Notes: generated by a model from the sequence alone, not told the origin. A DNA stretch of 64,000 bases from Sipunculus nudus (GCA_026874595.1 CM049306.1:105289142-105353141), one strand, 5' to 3'. Positions 12,291-41,259 are shown, numbered from the stretch's first letter. A program made the numbers and translations.

Positions 12291-12889
12291 CAGTTCCGCC
12301 TGTCTCTATATGTAAGGAGGCCTTCCATTATATTTTTTCAAGCACCGTCTAGCATATACTAGAAGGCTGTGGGCCTTTTGTTGGGCACTTCTTGATCTGT
12401 CAGTGTTCTAGTTATTTATACAAGGGACCTGTGGGTCATGGCGCTCAGCTGAAATTGATTCTGAAAATATGTGTAATCCTAGTGGTTGTGTTGACTGTGT
12501 ACTTATATGGACTACATGATCACATACATATATTTGTAAAAGTTTCATTATTTTAACTAAGTGACTGTAATAAGCATAAAAATATATCCACTGGGAACTT
12601 ATAAAATCCTGTAAATTATAGAATAATGGACATGAACTAAAGCATTATAATACACATTTAATTTATTTACTGAAATGAAATGCTGTAAAAAATATATTTT
12701 CAATTTAGAAAATGGGTATGAACTAAATTTGATAAGTAAGTTATATCAAGTCAGGTATACATTGCATCTGCACTGTGTAATATTTGACACTTGTGACCTG
12801 AAATCATTTAATGATGAAATAAGGAAAGAAAATAGTAATGGGCCCAATCCATGTACCGTCCTAAGAAATTAAATCAACAGTGCTTACAG

Positions 12890-13090
12890 GCAAAAATGTG
12901 CAATTCCGGAACGCGCAGACCATGTACGCTGGGATCAGCAGAGGGGATGCTTGCAGCTTCTGCCTTTGTGGATTTGGGTGACGTTACTTTCAGCAGGTCA
13001 CCGGTACGGGTAATGATGGCGGTCTTTCGGCTCACGCTGGCATGGCTTGGTTGGCATCACGTCTATTGGCTCCTCAAATTTATAGTCTAA
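12890..13090. other. GC-richer segment open on both strands, unassigned
   Basis: On minus, the frame RKTAIITRTGDLLKVTSPKS continues to VHGLRVPELHIFA without a stop; on plus, a 79-codon frame is open across the same DNA. An acceptor-like CTTACAG precedes the plus frame near 12890 and a GTAAGC donor follows the minus frame. I do not recognise either protein. It could be a fragment of a repeat or a stray exon. Confidence 0.25.
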
Positions 13091-13189
13091 AGAGACAACC
13101 AGGGCGGTGATGCTGGATCACCTCAACTGTGTCTGTCTAATGACTTTAAAAACTAGATCCTAGTCCTTAAAGCTTGGGGAAGCCAGGGC

Positions 13190-13505
13190 TGTAGTACCAG
13201 ATGTGCATTCCACACTGTACTGGGCTGGCCTGGTGTAAACAATACTTGTCATGGTGGTTGAAAACTTGAATAAAAGCTACAGTTTTTGACAAATTGCTTT
13301 CAAATTGCAAATAATAAAAGATTTAATCCTTATATGTGTACAAGCGGTGAAAATAAAAGTAACAGAGCTCATAGAGGTGAGGGCTGATCACATACTGCAG
13401 ACCCATGTACTGGGTTGGCTTAATGTAAACAACACTTGACATGGTGTATGAAACTTTAATAAAAGCTACTCTTTTTAACAAATTGTTATCAAATTTCAGA
13501 TTATG
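13190..13505 (+). repeat. Tandem duplication, two ~190-bp copies
   Basis: TGTACTGGGCTGGCCTGGTG at 13216 and TGTACTGGGTTGGCTTAATG at 13406 start matching blocks that continue through GTAAACAA(T/C)ACTTG, ATGGTG, AATAAAAGCTAC and ACAAATTG. The offset is 190 bp. It is non-coding. Confidence 0.75.
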
Positions 13506-14049
13506 TTAGCCTAGAAACCTTATCTATATATCATGTGAAAATAAAACAGTGTATGTACAGGAATAAAATGTGCCATATTCAAAGTTAGGCAAAATTTAAG
13601 GTACTGATTTTACATTGATTCTAAAAACTTTAAAAATTTACAAAATTTTGATCTGATAATCACTTGAAACTAAATGAAATATAGTTATATGCTTGAAATA
13701 AGCTCTCTAGCTTGAAAAATTATATTAAGTGAGTAATTATATTTCTTGATTTTTCACAAAGAGCTTTATGTTTGGGCCCATAACTTCAAAGATTTATGTA
13801 GTATTGACCTAATTTCTGGTAATTACATAGGTTATATACACAGATATTGTCATACAAAATATGAATAGATTAACAACAGTGGTTTTTATAGTGGGCACTT
13901 TTGAAGTGTAACAATAGGTTTTTACTTGAAATAGAGCATTTTTCTTAATTTCTAAAAGGAATGAACTCACAGTGACCCAGGTTCAGGTTTGGTAGAAGAA
14001 CTCAGGGGCATCTAACTCTATAGATTTCGGATTTGTAGGTCTAATGGGT

Positions 14050-14135
14050 TCAAAACGTGCTTTTTTTACAGACGGACAGACAATGCAGATAGGACCATCA
14101 CTATAGCTCAGATGACTAATAGTCAGCTGAGCTAA
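14050..14135. repeat. Dispersed repeat end with AGCTCAG/CTGAGCT hairpin, copy 1
   Basis: CTATAGCTCAGATGACTAAT is followed by AGTCAGCTGAGCTAA, preceded by ACAGACGGACAGACAAT. The same ending occurs at 22120-22208 (CTATAGCTCAGATGATGTAC, then AGTCAGCTGAGCTAG). The inverted AGCTCAG/CTGAGCT can fold. A hairpin followed by CTA(A/G) could be a Helitron 3' end, but no Helitron 5' end was located. Confidence 0.55.
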
Positions 14136-15017
14136 AACAACATAAAGAAAAACATGATACTCTGAAAAGGCTTTTATTTCTGGCTTGTACAATAAGGTAA
14201 ATACAATGATGAGATGCATATAATATTTGGTAAAGCAACCGTTGACTAAACCATGGAAGCCACAAAAGCGTGATAACACATTGCTTTAATATAAATACCT
14301 TCAGGCACAATAATACTATCAATTTGTAAACATATCCTCACAATGTGCATATCTGTATGTATAAGACAATCTGACAATATACTGATCTTACATTAAAGCA
14401 CCTACTATTGGGAATAAAACAGATTACTGGAGAAAGATTCGTTCTCATTTGTTAACAACCCACTGAGGCCCCCTGGTGGGCACTATGTAAATAAATACCA
14501 GTATTCAAACACATGAAAACACTTGAAAATGGTAAATTATACTCAGATTTAGAACAAAAATCTAAACACAAATACTTCTAGATGTCTACATTTTCAAACT
14601 GAATCACAATTCATCGAGATCCACAAAACTGTCCTTTAGGTAACCTAAACGATTCTTCAGGACACCGATACAAACACAAATAACAAAACCCCAGCATTGC
14701 TACATGCACAGTGGTTCTCAGTAAGTCTAACTTCACCTAACTACAATAAAGTGTAGAATACCAATGAATATATGTCTGAAATCTAAAACTGAGTACTAAA
14801 CTTTAATTTGATGGACAGACTGAAGAATATATTGACACCTGACCAAAACCTAGGGATGCTTGTGATCTGGAGCCTGGCATGATCACTCTGCCAAAAATAG
14901 TTCAATCCTACGATAAACTGAGGATTTGGGTGTGGTGCAAAAAGTGTGATTCCATCCTAAACTTTGCTGATACACATTCCTTTCCCACCAAACTATCTCT
15001 GCAGATTTGATTCTCAC

Positions 15018-15062
15018 CTGAATGCTGTCCTCAAGAGTATTAAGTGTCACATCCCCATTCAT
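15018..15062 (-). CDS. Candidate first coding exon, unknown protein
   Basis: ATG at 15062-15060 opens a frame reading MNGDVTLNTLEDSIQ that runs straight into a strong donor, CAG|GTGAGA, at 15017. It lies about 40 bp downstream on the minus strand of an NRF-1-like palindrome, a usual arrangement for housekeeping promoters. The frame is also open upstream to 15242. I found no convincing second exon to the left and do not recognise the peptide, so this may be chance. Confidence 0.25.
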
Positions 15063-15101
15063 ATAGACACATCCGATGTTTGCAAACAAAGCCCCCCAAC
15101 T

Positions 15102-15113
15102 GGCGCATGCGCA
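15102..15113. promoter_or_regulatory. NRF-1-like palindrome GCGCATGCGC
   Basis: The core GCGCATGCGC (15103-15112) is a perfect palindrome and matches the NRF-1 consensus YGCGCAYGCGCR with one edge mismatch. It stands out in AT-rich DNA and sits in a local GC-richer patch (15085-15140). Confidence 0.45.
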
Positions 15114-15299
15114 CTGGGCCGTAAGGCAAGAAGCACAGCCCAGCTTGACTGCCAGCCATATAATCAACACAGATAACCTATATAATAGCATCACTGTATC
15201 TTTGATCAGTATCAAAATAAAAGAGACTCTGCCATGGCCCACAGTAAAATTAATTATCCTGATAAATTAGGCCACCACCCATTGAAATAAAAGGGACAA

Positions 15300-18200
15300 G
15301 CCTATTTCCTGCAACAGCTCATATTTGGTCAGTTTTATCAGAGATGACACTTGTGAAAAATAAGATCGTAGGACAGAAATGTTAAAATAGTTTAAACATC
15401 TAAAAAGACTTGTCTTTCATATAGCTTATACAACTTGAAAATATGTTTAATTTTAGTGAAAAAAAAATCCATGATTTATAACAGTAGCCTATAACTTGCA
15501 TGAAAATACACTAAATGGTGCAGTCTCCCCTAAAAACTAATACTACCGAATATACAATAATACTCAACTTTTAATTAAGTCTCCTCTCTAAAACACAATT
15601 TAATAGTGCCACGTAGATTTAAATTTATATATGTATATTATAATCTTGCAAATTTGCAAAAATTTTGCTGCTCATCATAGACCTATACATGTGAATATGA
15701 GTGTTAGTATGGTGTTGCAACAAGTGATCGATGTCTTATACTGTACAAAAAACTGCATGCAATTAAACTTGAACGACTTTATATAAGTATCATGTTTTTT
15801 GTGACCAACTGACACTGAGGAAAACATATTGTCCACTTACAAAATGTGATCCCTTCTTAACTGCTTCATAATTTGTATGGCTTATAAAAAGTTAGTCTAA
15901 AATGTCCCCCCCCCCCCCCCCCCCGTCCCCCGGACCAATAAATATTAGAAATATCATCAAATCCCTGCACATTAATCACTATTCACATCTTAATGCCAAT
16001 CCTTATTTCAACAAGGGCAATAATAATGCACCTCCCACCAAAAACTTCCATATTTTATATAATTAATGACGCATTATTCAATTTAAATGAGTGATGTTTT
16101 CCAATACCTTGCCTGGGTTCCCACTAGTATATTAAAAAAATAATACCAACTATATAGTGCTTCATATGAACCATGACTGAAATAATAATTACGAGAAGAG
16201 TAACTGTAAAACAATGTAAAGAATGGTTTCCTTTGATGTATAGTATTGTAATCAGTTAAATAATTATTTAGGTGTAGTAGTCGATAAATGCAACGTTATG
16301 TGTTCGTTTGAAAGAGAAAGCCATCGTGTTGTGTAAGTTTGTAAGTTACATTTTTTGTTTAAATTTTGTGGCGAATGATTTGAATATAAATTAATTAAAA
16401 TTAAAATAAAGTAAAATTTATTATAACTATAAAAACATTAACAATATATAAATTTTCTAGGGTTGGTCCTTTTCATTGATTTTGATATTAATGATATTCA
16501 TATTATTATTAAAGTTATTATTATGATTTATTATTGATGATAATGATAATTATAATAATTATAATAATTATAATAATTATAATAATTATAATAATAATAA
16601 TAATAATGATTATACAAAGAAGAAACTATAAGATGAAAACATTCATTGAATATTAAGTGAAGGAGGTATATCTGTTACAGATTATGAGTCTCAAATTAAC
16701 TAAGGAAAATGAGTAATTAATTATGTCATCAGATAAAGCTTCCATGGACATTCTCAACTTAGATCAGCTGATAGACAGGTCTAAAGATAAATTTATTCTT
16801 ATATAAAGATTTCATATTTAGAAAAAGTAACTCTGGAATGTGATTTGTTATGGGAAATGATCCACGAAAGTGAAGGCTGTACTCCCTTTTCGGTACAAAC
16901 GTTTACTCCCGTCAACAGGGAGGTATAGGTCTGAACAAGGAATTAAGTCTGACATTTTTACTGCTGATTAAGTGAATAAAATTGTCCATGTATGTCACAC
17001 GAATGGAACTGCACTTGTGGTAGGAAAGCATATTACAAATATATACTTATAGAATGAAGCGTGAAAACCTCTGACCTCTTGATTAGCCATGACTTAATGC
17101 AAGGATGTTGAACACCAGGTGGGATTGTCAGCTGCAAATTTAAATGTTCTAGGGAAGGCCTCCTGGAGTTAAAATGACTAGTTAATTGTAGGGACACTAG
17201 AATGACATGGTTTATGGTGTTTGATATGCAAAATGACACTAAACAGGGAGAAAAATGAAGCGTAACTCAGACTGGTATTGTAGTGTAAATAGCTTGTCCA
17301 GTGCCTGCCGCAGCCCATGTTTTGCCTTACAGAGCACCACGTGGTCAGTGACCTAGTTTCTGTGACGTCACGATCGGATGTGTCTATATCAGTTTCTGAC
17401 AGGTTTCTATCTCCCAGCTTCTTAACCACCATTAAGAACAAACACTAAAACCCAGATGTCACGGGTTGCAAGTTGGAACTGTTATACAGCTTGTAAACAT
17501 AATTTGTATTCCAGCTTGATAGACTACTTACCCAAATATTTTAACCACTGTAAATTTTGGCAATAATGTCTGTATGGTGATCATGCTGTAAAGCATGCAT
17601 AAGTTAGATGAAATAATATATACACTGATTTACATTTTATTCAATCTCAATTTCATTGCACATAAACAAGATATGAAGATGTAGAAAAGGATGAATTTGA
17701 AGTCTGCAGCACCAGTTGATGTGAGACATGACCATCTAATGGACTGATGCAGAGATGATGAAAAGAAACTAAAATTGTGCTTACAAGGGTTCATCCTGAC
17801 AATTTAATACTTGGAAAGGTACATGCCTGGATAGGCCACACCAAAAACAAGATTTCCCTACAAGACTAACGCTCCTATATTCTGTTGATGATCTTTAGTG
17901 AATGGACATAATGTTCCAATGTTGTACTATAGGGCTCTTGCCTTGAAATCCTTCAGAAAAATTTAACTGAATTAGGATTTATTGGTTTTATTGATGTTCC
18001 CTCTTTAAAAAATTTAAGCACATTTCTTGTCCTTCCTGAATTTTGGCAAAGTTCTTTTATTTCTGTCTGGACCCCTTAATGTTAGTTATAAATCACACTT
18101 AATATTTTTAGCCCCATGTCAAACAATTTTCCTTTTTTGGGGGGGTGGCCTTACTGAAAAATGTCACAACCTATAAGAAGGTTATGGGAAATCCAGTTGA

Positions 18201-19280
18201 CATACCCTTTTACTATGTGTGACCTTTTAAATTTTTCAAACATATTTAAGTTCTCTTTTCTAAGTATCCAAATGTAAGTTGCCATGAAAGCTAGAATAAA
18301 TTTGCACACACACATAAAACTTATTTATACATATTGCATATAGTGATATAAATAAAGTAGGGATAGTTTTCTGTTGTTTCAATTGAAACTTGCATATATA
18401 TAATTTTCTGTTAAACTTTGTAAAAGTTTGCATAAACAAAATTTCCTCTGCCCAGATCCAATTTTGAAAAAACCTGCATAACCTAAACCACATTAAAAGC
18501 TACTGGTATATGTCAAGGCAATGTGTGTATCATTTAGATTGATTGCCTACAATATCTACAAGCTCAGTTATTATTCTTATATATTATCTGTCTGTGAGAT
18601 AAGGGTTATAATTTCTTTTTTTCCTGCATTTTGATACATATAAATTAATAAAAACTATTTCTACTTATCAGCAAACTATTCTAATCATAAGCCAGATATA
18701 TTAATAATGAGCATTTAAACTTTTTCCTGATGTACTGACCTCGCTAAATAAACAGACTCCTACCACCTCCACTACCCCTGCGTATGTGGATGTTGTCATA
18801 ATTTGTAGCATGTACCTAGGCTTATCTTTTTTACTGAGCAAAAGAGAACAGAAAAGTGTAGAAAATAACAAGTAATAAAGCAATACTTTCCCTTACATGA
18901 ATTTCACAGAATGAATTTAAAATGAATAACTGTGAAAACAATCCATGTTGTAATATGAAACATTATGTATGGAATAAAGTGATGGTTTTCAAGTAGATTT
19001 GTTAGGAGTTTCACAGGGAAGTCCTTGTGGGTTAAACCACTGTATCTGCACAAGACTCATTAAAGTGATCCCTGTTATATTGCACTTACATCTCTCCTGT
19101 ATCACAGGAATAAACAAGAATGATGCCATCAGGGGGATGTCATCATATTTTGACTCTCTTCAAATAAAATGCCACTACCTCAAATAACTAAAGATGAATT
19201 TCAGTTTCTAACAAAATAAATCTTAAAGAAATATTGCAAATGAATATTTGAACAGTGGCTGAAATGGCACATGCCTTGGC
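15300..19280. other. Non-coding stretch 3' of NAMPT
   Basis: No supported gene. It contains a 19-base poly-C run at 15906-15924 and an imperfect (ATAATT)n/(ATA)n tract at 16530-16610. A CRE-like GTGACGTCAC lies near 17361. The rest is AT-rich unique DNA. Confidence 0.5.
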
Positions 19281-19291
19281 CCCAGGTTTTT

Positions 19292-19297
19292 TTTATT
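19292..19297 (-). promoter_or_regulatory. Candidate polyadenylation signal AATAAA for NAMPT
   Basis: On the minus strand AATAAA lies about 320 bp after the NAMPT stop codon. It is the nearest canonical hexamer I noticed in this 3' region. Its use is inferred from position only. Confidence 0.35.
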
Positions 19298-19617
19298 CAA
19301 ATCCTTCGCATTGCTTTCCCATACAACAATGGCTCCCCCTCTTCTTCAAGTTTTTAAACATAAGCGATGGTCTCATCTGGTGAAATATTCTTTTCCTTTC
19401 ACATCAGTGACAGGAAAATTCATTATAAATAACATGATGGCCCTCTATTGAGGATAGCATTGAGGATGGCCATTCACTTTGTAAGGCAATATGACTGCAG
19501 TCTGCAATACACGCTATACAACAGAGACATTCAGCTACAAGTCACTCATTGACGATTGGACAGAAGCACAGAGGGTACGTTAGTTGTCACACCTAATATT
19601 CCTACTACCTCAGAGGT

Positions 19618-35607
<15,990 letters not shown>

Positions 35608-36190
35608 GACACTGCGTGGCGTATGGTGTTGATAAATCAGGTCCACAGACGAGAGACAAGACGCGGACACCTGAGTGTTATCTGTCACTGTTCTGCCTTG
35701 GATATGGTAAACAACACCGACATGACATATGCCGGTTACAGGTTCTATGGACAACCCGGCCCATGCCAACTCGGCCAAGTGGAACGCAAATTGTGTCGGG
35801 ATAAAAAACGGGAGTATCACGCAGAAGTCGGGAGACCTCACACAGTCACACGCGCACACGAAAAGATTATAGATCCTCAAGAAAATATTGATACATAGAT
35901 ACATATTTGCATTTTCGCTAGTAAATCCACGTAAATGTTTCTATTACATGAATTTCTAGGCCAAGGGTGAAAAAGTCCAGTGAATTGATCATTTTTCCAT
36001 GTAGAAGAAACAAATTTAAGCATTTCCTTGTACAATTTTCTGCATTAATCGCGATAAAAAAAAATCGATTCGGCCAGTTTTCTTCCTTTGTTTGTCTTAC
36101 TTTAATAATCCATTTTGAAATTACGAAGCTTTTTGGCCCAACTGAAAAAAAACACTATCCAAATTGTACACAGTGCTCTAATGACATTAA
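35608..36190. other. NAMPT 5' flank and probable 5' UTR
   Basis: The first 250 bp upstream of the ATG are richer in GC than the surroundings and contain CACGCGCACACG at about 35850. I see no clear TATA box or initiator. Beyond 36 kb the flank becomes AT-rich and then transposon. Confidence 0.4.
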
Positions 36191-36194
36191 TATT

Positions 36195-36352
36195 CAGGGG
36201 CGGATCCAGGATTTAGGAAAAGGGGGGGTCCAACCCAGGAGGACTAATGAAAATCCTAAAAAAAAGGTCATCACGTCTGGAAAAGGGGGGATCCAGGCCG
36301 CAAAATTACGTCTAAAACCGGACCCCCTGGACCCCCCCTGGATCCGCTTCTG
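36195..36352 (+). mobile_element. 158-bp MITE, GGGGCGGATCC family, copy 2
   Basis: The best preserved copy: left end CAGGGGCGGATCCAGGATTT, right end in reverse complement CAGAAGCGGATCCAGGGGGG. ATATT flanks both sides, a possible 5-bp duplication, though 8 bp would be expected for hAT. It lies about 590 bp upstream of the NAMPT ATG. Confidence 0.85.
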
Positions 36353-36451
36353 ATATTTTATATATAATATATGTAGCGTTAGTGTCTTAATTATAACAGG
36401 TATTGACGGTTTTACTCTATCTCGGCCATTAATAATCCAATTTTCCAAATT

Positions 36452-36454
<3 letters not shown>

Positions 36455-36492
<38 letters not shown>

Positions 36493-36505
36493 TATATATA
36501 TATAT
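36455..36505. repeat. (AT)n microsatellite at the left edge of a transposon
   Basis: Alternating AT broken once by AG; it runs directly into the TIR at 36506, and (T)TATATAT continues at 38025. Confidence 0.9.
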
Positions 36506-38024
36506 GGGTATTTCTAAAAAAAATGTCGCATTTCATGTCCCGAAACTATATCAGTTACTGAGAAATTAGCAAATGCTATAAAAATGGCATGAATAACCAT
36601 TCAAATTGTTGCTAAAGATATAACCATTATTATGAGATAAATATAATTTAAATCGGGGCAGAAATACATACAGAAAAAAAAGCTGCAAATGTTACAATAT
36701 CCTTTAAATTTCGTTGTCCCTTTCTCTCGGATCTTAAATTAAAAACAGTGCATGATTATTCTGCAGTAACCACTGTGCATTTTAATAGATTTTGTTTTCC
36801 ACGTTGTCACAGCGGTGAAAGTGTATTAAGATGCTGTTTGTGCTTGATTTTTCCTGACCGTTTTGTTTTTAATACCAAGATTTTGATATTAAAAGTAAGT
36901 CCCCCCAAAAAAATACTCGGCACTATTACCTGACCCTTTGACCTCGCAGCGCGTGAACAGAAACCACTTTGCTGATGCATGCAGGGAACAGCGTTTATTA
37001 GAATTCAGGAAATTTTGTACACATAAACCATAATTAAATTGAGTAACTCTCATATCAGTGTTGTCTGTTAATCATTAAAGGGTTTAAAAAAATCACCGTA
37101 TGTTTATTAGGACTCGACACCGTTACAACTGCGAAAAATTAACCGTCACATATATCTCCTCGAAAATGACTTCCTATTGTTGTTAATTTAGTGATAACAC
37201 GTGCAGCCCTCTTAGAGACGGTATATATGGAAGTTATTTTTTGTCCTGCATCTGACGTATAGATGAAAAAAATCTCAGCACCGTTACCACTCGAAACCGT
37301 TACCTGCATGAAAAATAATGGTGTCGAGAGCAAGGTAACGGTGTCGAGAACTTGGTATTAAATCCAAATTATTGATATAGAATTTGAAACATATTTTGGG
37401 CTAAATATTTTAAACATTTGCGTTTCTTCTATTCAAAAAGTTCGACACCGTTACCTATGCTCAACACCGTTACCTAGAGGATTTAAAACCATGTTTTAAT
37501 TTTATTTTCTGTGCATTAAAAAAAATTAACAAGGTATTTCGACTCAAATTCTGAAGGTAGATGTACCAAAGTACTTTGCCTGGTAAATCCCTGCAAATGC
37601 ACCCCTCTTGAAGCAAAAATAGGAATAGAAACAATTTTATTTTCAAAATTTAAATTAAAAAGAAGAAAATATGATCTTTTTCTACACACTTTTTTTATAA
37701 ATTTATAACTGTAATTTAAGTTTAGATTTTATCAAGGGCTATCAATTTTAATTTGATCGAAAATCACTAAAAAAATCTACTGAAAACAATTTATGAAATG
37801 TGCAGTGAGATTTTATTTCGTGTAACGGTGTCGAGAAAAAAGGTTCATATTTTCCCCTTACCTGGACTATTAAAAATAAAGGAAAATTAAAAGTGCACTC
37901 CTTGCATTATTCTACAATTCTAAAGATAGTTTTCTACAAATTAAGTTTTGTTATACCAAAATCAAGATTTAAAAAAAATCATCAAGAAAACCCTTGAAAT
38001 GCGACGTTTTCTGTAGAAATACCC
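36506..38024. mobile_element. 1.5-kb TIR element with CTCGACACCGTTACC array
   Basis: The 30-bp TIRs have three mismatches: both start GGGTATTTCTA and end GTCGCATTTCA. The insertion lies in (AT)n, so the target duplication is ambiguous (ATATATAT against TTATATAT). Seven copies close to CTCGACACCGTTACC occur inside: plus at 37113, 37274, 37290, 37441 and 37460, minus at 37334 and 37821. No ORF. The plan (GGG-starting TIR, internal CACnCCGTnAC-like motifs) parallels the element at 31024-34420. Confidence 0.85.
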
Positions 38025-38479
38025 TTATATATGTGGATGTGTACGTGGGTGTGTTCTTTCTGATTAAATTAAAATACAAATGTCAAAGTCCGGTATGATG
38101 ATACGTGTACAATCTATCGCCCATGTTTTGCTACCCGTTTAACCCAATAATCCCGAAACAAAAAGTCCCCTAAAAATGACGGTCTTCGATGTAAAATTAA
38201 TGATCCTCCGGGTTTAGGAATGGTACGGCCATTTTTTACGTATGCCAAGCTGGCTCAACATGTCAGAACAGGCGCAAAATCGGCTGAGAGCAGCGCTTCC
38301 ACAATAGGTTTTGGTACCAGTCTGAACATGTACCTGATTCGTAAGCAAACTGTCGCTCTCTTCGAATTGACCTTTGACCTGATGGTGACGGTCCCTCCCC
38401 TCAAGCCGTTACGTCACCAAGAATGATCAAGCTGTGTCAGCAAACTACAGACGTCAGATGGCGCCACTAACTTTAACAC

Positions 38480-39460
38480 CCTGTCGACCGCTGATCTAAA
38501 TTAATACCTTTATTTTTAGAACAGAGCTTTTGGCTAGATCACATATATAGGCCTACATGACGAAATCTGGCCCACAGGCCGAGATCAAGACATTATCTAC
38601 GTAACATGGAAAATTTTCCCGCTATGAAGAATGAATCATATTTAAATATAGAAACAGCTAGTAGACCTAGAGCTAATATAAAACGTCGTTTTTCCTATAT
38701 TTCATTTAAGTTTTAAGTAGTTGCAGGTCATTTTAACGAACAATCGATCGCTTGCTTAATTATCCAAAATATTTACAATGAAAATTTAAAATAAAGGAAA
38801 GAAGATAAATGTAAACAAATATGGAGATCTATATTTGCATTTTACGATGATAATATGGTTGAATGCACTTTTAAATTGTTGATACAAATGAGATCTCGCA
38901 TGTTTTGTCAAATATTTTTTGTTTAAATTTCAAAATCTTAAAACCAACAAATATAAAGTAATTAATTCATAGCAGAAGTAACGGAGGATTCCAGATATGT
39001 TTTATCATAGGAGCTAAAAGTTATTTGAATATAAATTTTTGAATCTAAATTGAATTTAAGCAGGGTGGTCAATTGACGATACTCCGATCTTGCACGAGTA
39101 GTTGTTACAGTGGGGTATGGAGGCTCACACAGGCAGCGCTGGCTGCATAGCCTGTTTTATCAATGACATTTGATCCCATGCAGTGACTTTTGAAGGGATC
39201 ATGTCTTCCAATATATTAGGATTATTTTAGGATTATATTTTTTAGGATTTCTTTTTTTGTTTGGACAAAAAGATGCATTCGTCTAATCAGAACGGTGCAC
39301 ACTTAGGTAGAGGAACGCTAACATAGACAGTTTTTAGACAATCTCATTATTAAACAGTTAACCAACAAACAATTCAAAGCTTATTTTTTTAATAATTTAT
39401 GCTGCATATTGGATGGACGGTATACAGCATATCGGTATCAAAAGCGTGAAAAAGTGTTGG
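38480..39460. other. Non-coding AT-rich stretch
   Basis: I see no exon, RNA gene or repeat with defined ends here. Confidence 0.5.
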
Positions 39461-39501
39461 ATACAATGTACCATAATTTGGTACCCCCTTCAGATCTTAT
39501 T

Positions 39502-40110
39502 GTATCCGCCAAAAAACTAAATTTTGCGGATATAACTAGTAAGTTTTAACATTGGTTCCACCGCTGCCGCGGCCTCGATCGACGACGAAGATCTAGACTC
39601 TTCTGAGACCCATTGACGGGTTTCCTGAAACCCGCCATGATTACTGGGTCGCCTGTGAAACTAACAAAGATCGGTGGCGCCACTTCCAATCCTTTTTGCA
39701 TAGTGTTCTCCTGCGCATCTTTTTTTTTATTATTATAGGAGTGGTTCAGTATATTGCCATCTGCAATCGTTTTTGCGTGGCGTCCATGCGTGCGTTTGCT
39801 TTGGGTGAATATCACTAATATCTCATTAATGGTTTAATGCATTAGCCATAAATTTTGTATGTCAATCCATCTAGGGTAGCTTTCTCGTAAACATTACAGG
39901 TGCGCCACCTATAATTATGTATTCATAGATACATCCATGCATTTACCTCAGGGTGGTTTGGCGTATCGGCTTGAAATTTATCATGTCAGTAGATCTTTAT
40001 TTCTTAACCTCAGACACAAGCTTGGCGGCGACCCCTACAAGCGTTTTCGCGAAGCCACCATCCAATCCATAAATATACTTAGGGCGAAAATTGCGGATAT
40101 CTCAGGAGTG
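39502..40110. repeat. Probable relative of the 22456 TIR element, boundaries uncertain
   Basis: The left side GTATCCGCCAAAAAACTAAA and a following GC-rich block (CCGCTGCCGCGGCCTCG) mirror the right side of the element at 22456-22974 read in reverse. A possible opposite end, TATCCGCAATTTTCGCCC in reverse complement, lies near 40103. The opposite end is not secure. Confidence 0.4.
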
Positions 40111-40544
40111 GGTGGATGTATCAGCGTGCACATTCATCCATCTAAGTATACCACTGATAATAGCATACAATAATTTTGACAAAACTGTGCATAAAAGTGT
40201 GTAACAGATGAAAAATGTGATGAAACTGCAAAAATAATGCAGCACGCTGTAGTCCAAAAAAAGGGCGCTACCTTTAGCCTAAATCTATACATACCTGTCA
40301 GAAAAAAAATGTAATATAAAAATTAACTCGCATGAAATAGAGGGTCCCGCATTCTACTGGCGCTTTTATTAACTACTGTGAACTACATTAATTTTGGAAT
40401 GCACCAACTGTGTCGCAAGCGGATGACTTCATGAATTTGATAGCGTGCCATGCGGACATGGAAAATTCCAGGTAACAGAATAATTATGACTGTCTTAGAT
40501 ATTTATATTTATAATAAATTGTTATATCATTATAACAGCCCAAT

Positions 40545-41160
40545 TGGCTTGATTTGCTAAATGTTGTTTCAGTTTTTACCACTTAAGAAAACTTGTGTAA
40601 ATCCCCCTTAATATTAATAACTACTAACAATTTCAACTTGTTTGTCCTTTATATCACCATTTTTCACATCTTTTCAAGACACCACCATTTCTAAATACTA
40701 CAGTTTTTGTTTTGTGTATATTAACTCTAATTCCATTAATTTCTTATTTATTCATTTGCGTTTGTAACCTTTCAACTGTATCTGCCAAACATGCAACATC
40801 ATCTGCAAACATATAAGCATGGATAGTTATTTTGCTTCTGGGCTAATATATATACTTTCTTCTTCAGAACACAGTATAATGTATAATTCATTCATAAAAA
40901 TGTCAACAATAAAGGGCTGATCATACAGCCCTGCCTTGTTCTTACAGTGCATGAAATAATCAGTTAATCTATTTTCAGTTAATACACAAGATTTAAAATT
41001 TGAATACATGGATTTTTAGATGTTGTATATTTTCCCTCTGATCCTTATTTTATAAAGAACATTAAACAGTAGCTGATGTTGTATACCGTCAAAAGCTTTG
41101 GAAAAATCTATAAAAATATTGCATTTAATCTGCCTTTTTATTTGATAAATAGGATTCAGT
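40545..41160 (-). pseudogene. Decayed non-LTR retrotransposon reverse transcriptase
   Basis: Reading minus from 41155, fragments in shifting frames give FIDFSKAFDG (41120-41085, palm motif A), then SCVLTENRLTDYF, GCMISPLL, MNELYIILCSEEESIYI, then MFADDVACLADTVERLQTQM (catalytic FADD box at 40809-40798), VNIHKTKTVVFRNGGVLKRC, and a final GIYTSFLKW with QHLANQA. In-frame stops and at least two frameshifts break it, and both the N-terminal endonuclease and the 3' end are missing. Motif order identifies a LINE reverse transcriptase; the clade is not resolved. Confidence 0.88.
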
Positions 41161-41228
41161 TAATGCCATTAGAGTGAACATATTATTATCAGGTCAATAA
41201 TGTCACCTTGAGGGAGAAGTCGGTTGTG

Positions 41229-41229
<1 letters not shown>

Positions 41230-41259
<30 letters not shown>
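41230..41259. repeat. (GA)n microsatellite
   Basis: About 30 bp of uninterrupted GA repeat just upstream of a short open frame with no known homology. Confidence 0.95.

Noticed and set aside
14883-15242. 119-codon minus frame as one exon
   Set aside because: A strong donor at 15017 interrupts it and the N-terminal part reads as hydrophobic noise; only the short segment by the NRF-1-like site was kept as a weak candidate.
39546-39815. 89-codon minus frame in a GC-rich block
   Set aside because: It lies in the probable TIR-element relative and resembles no protein I know.
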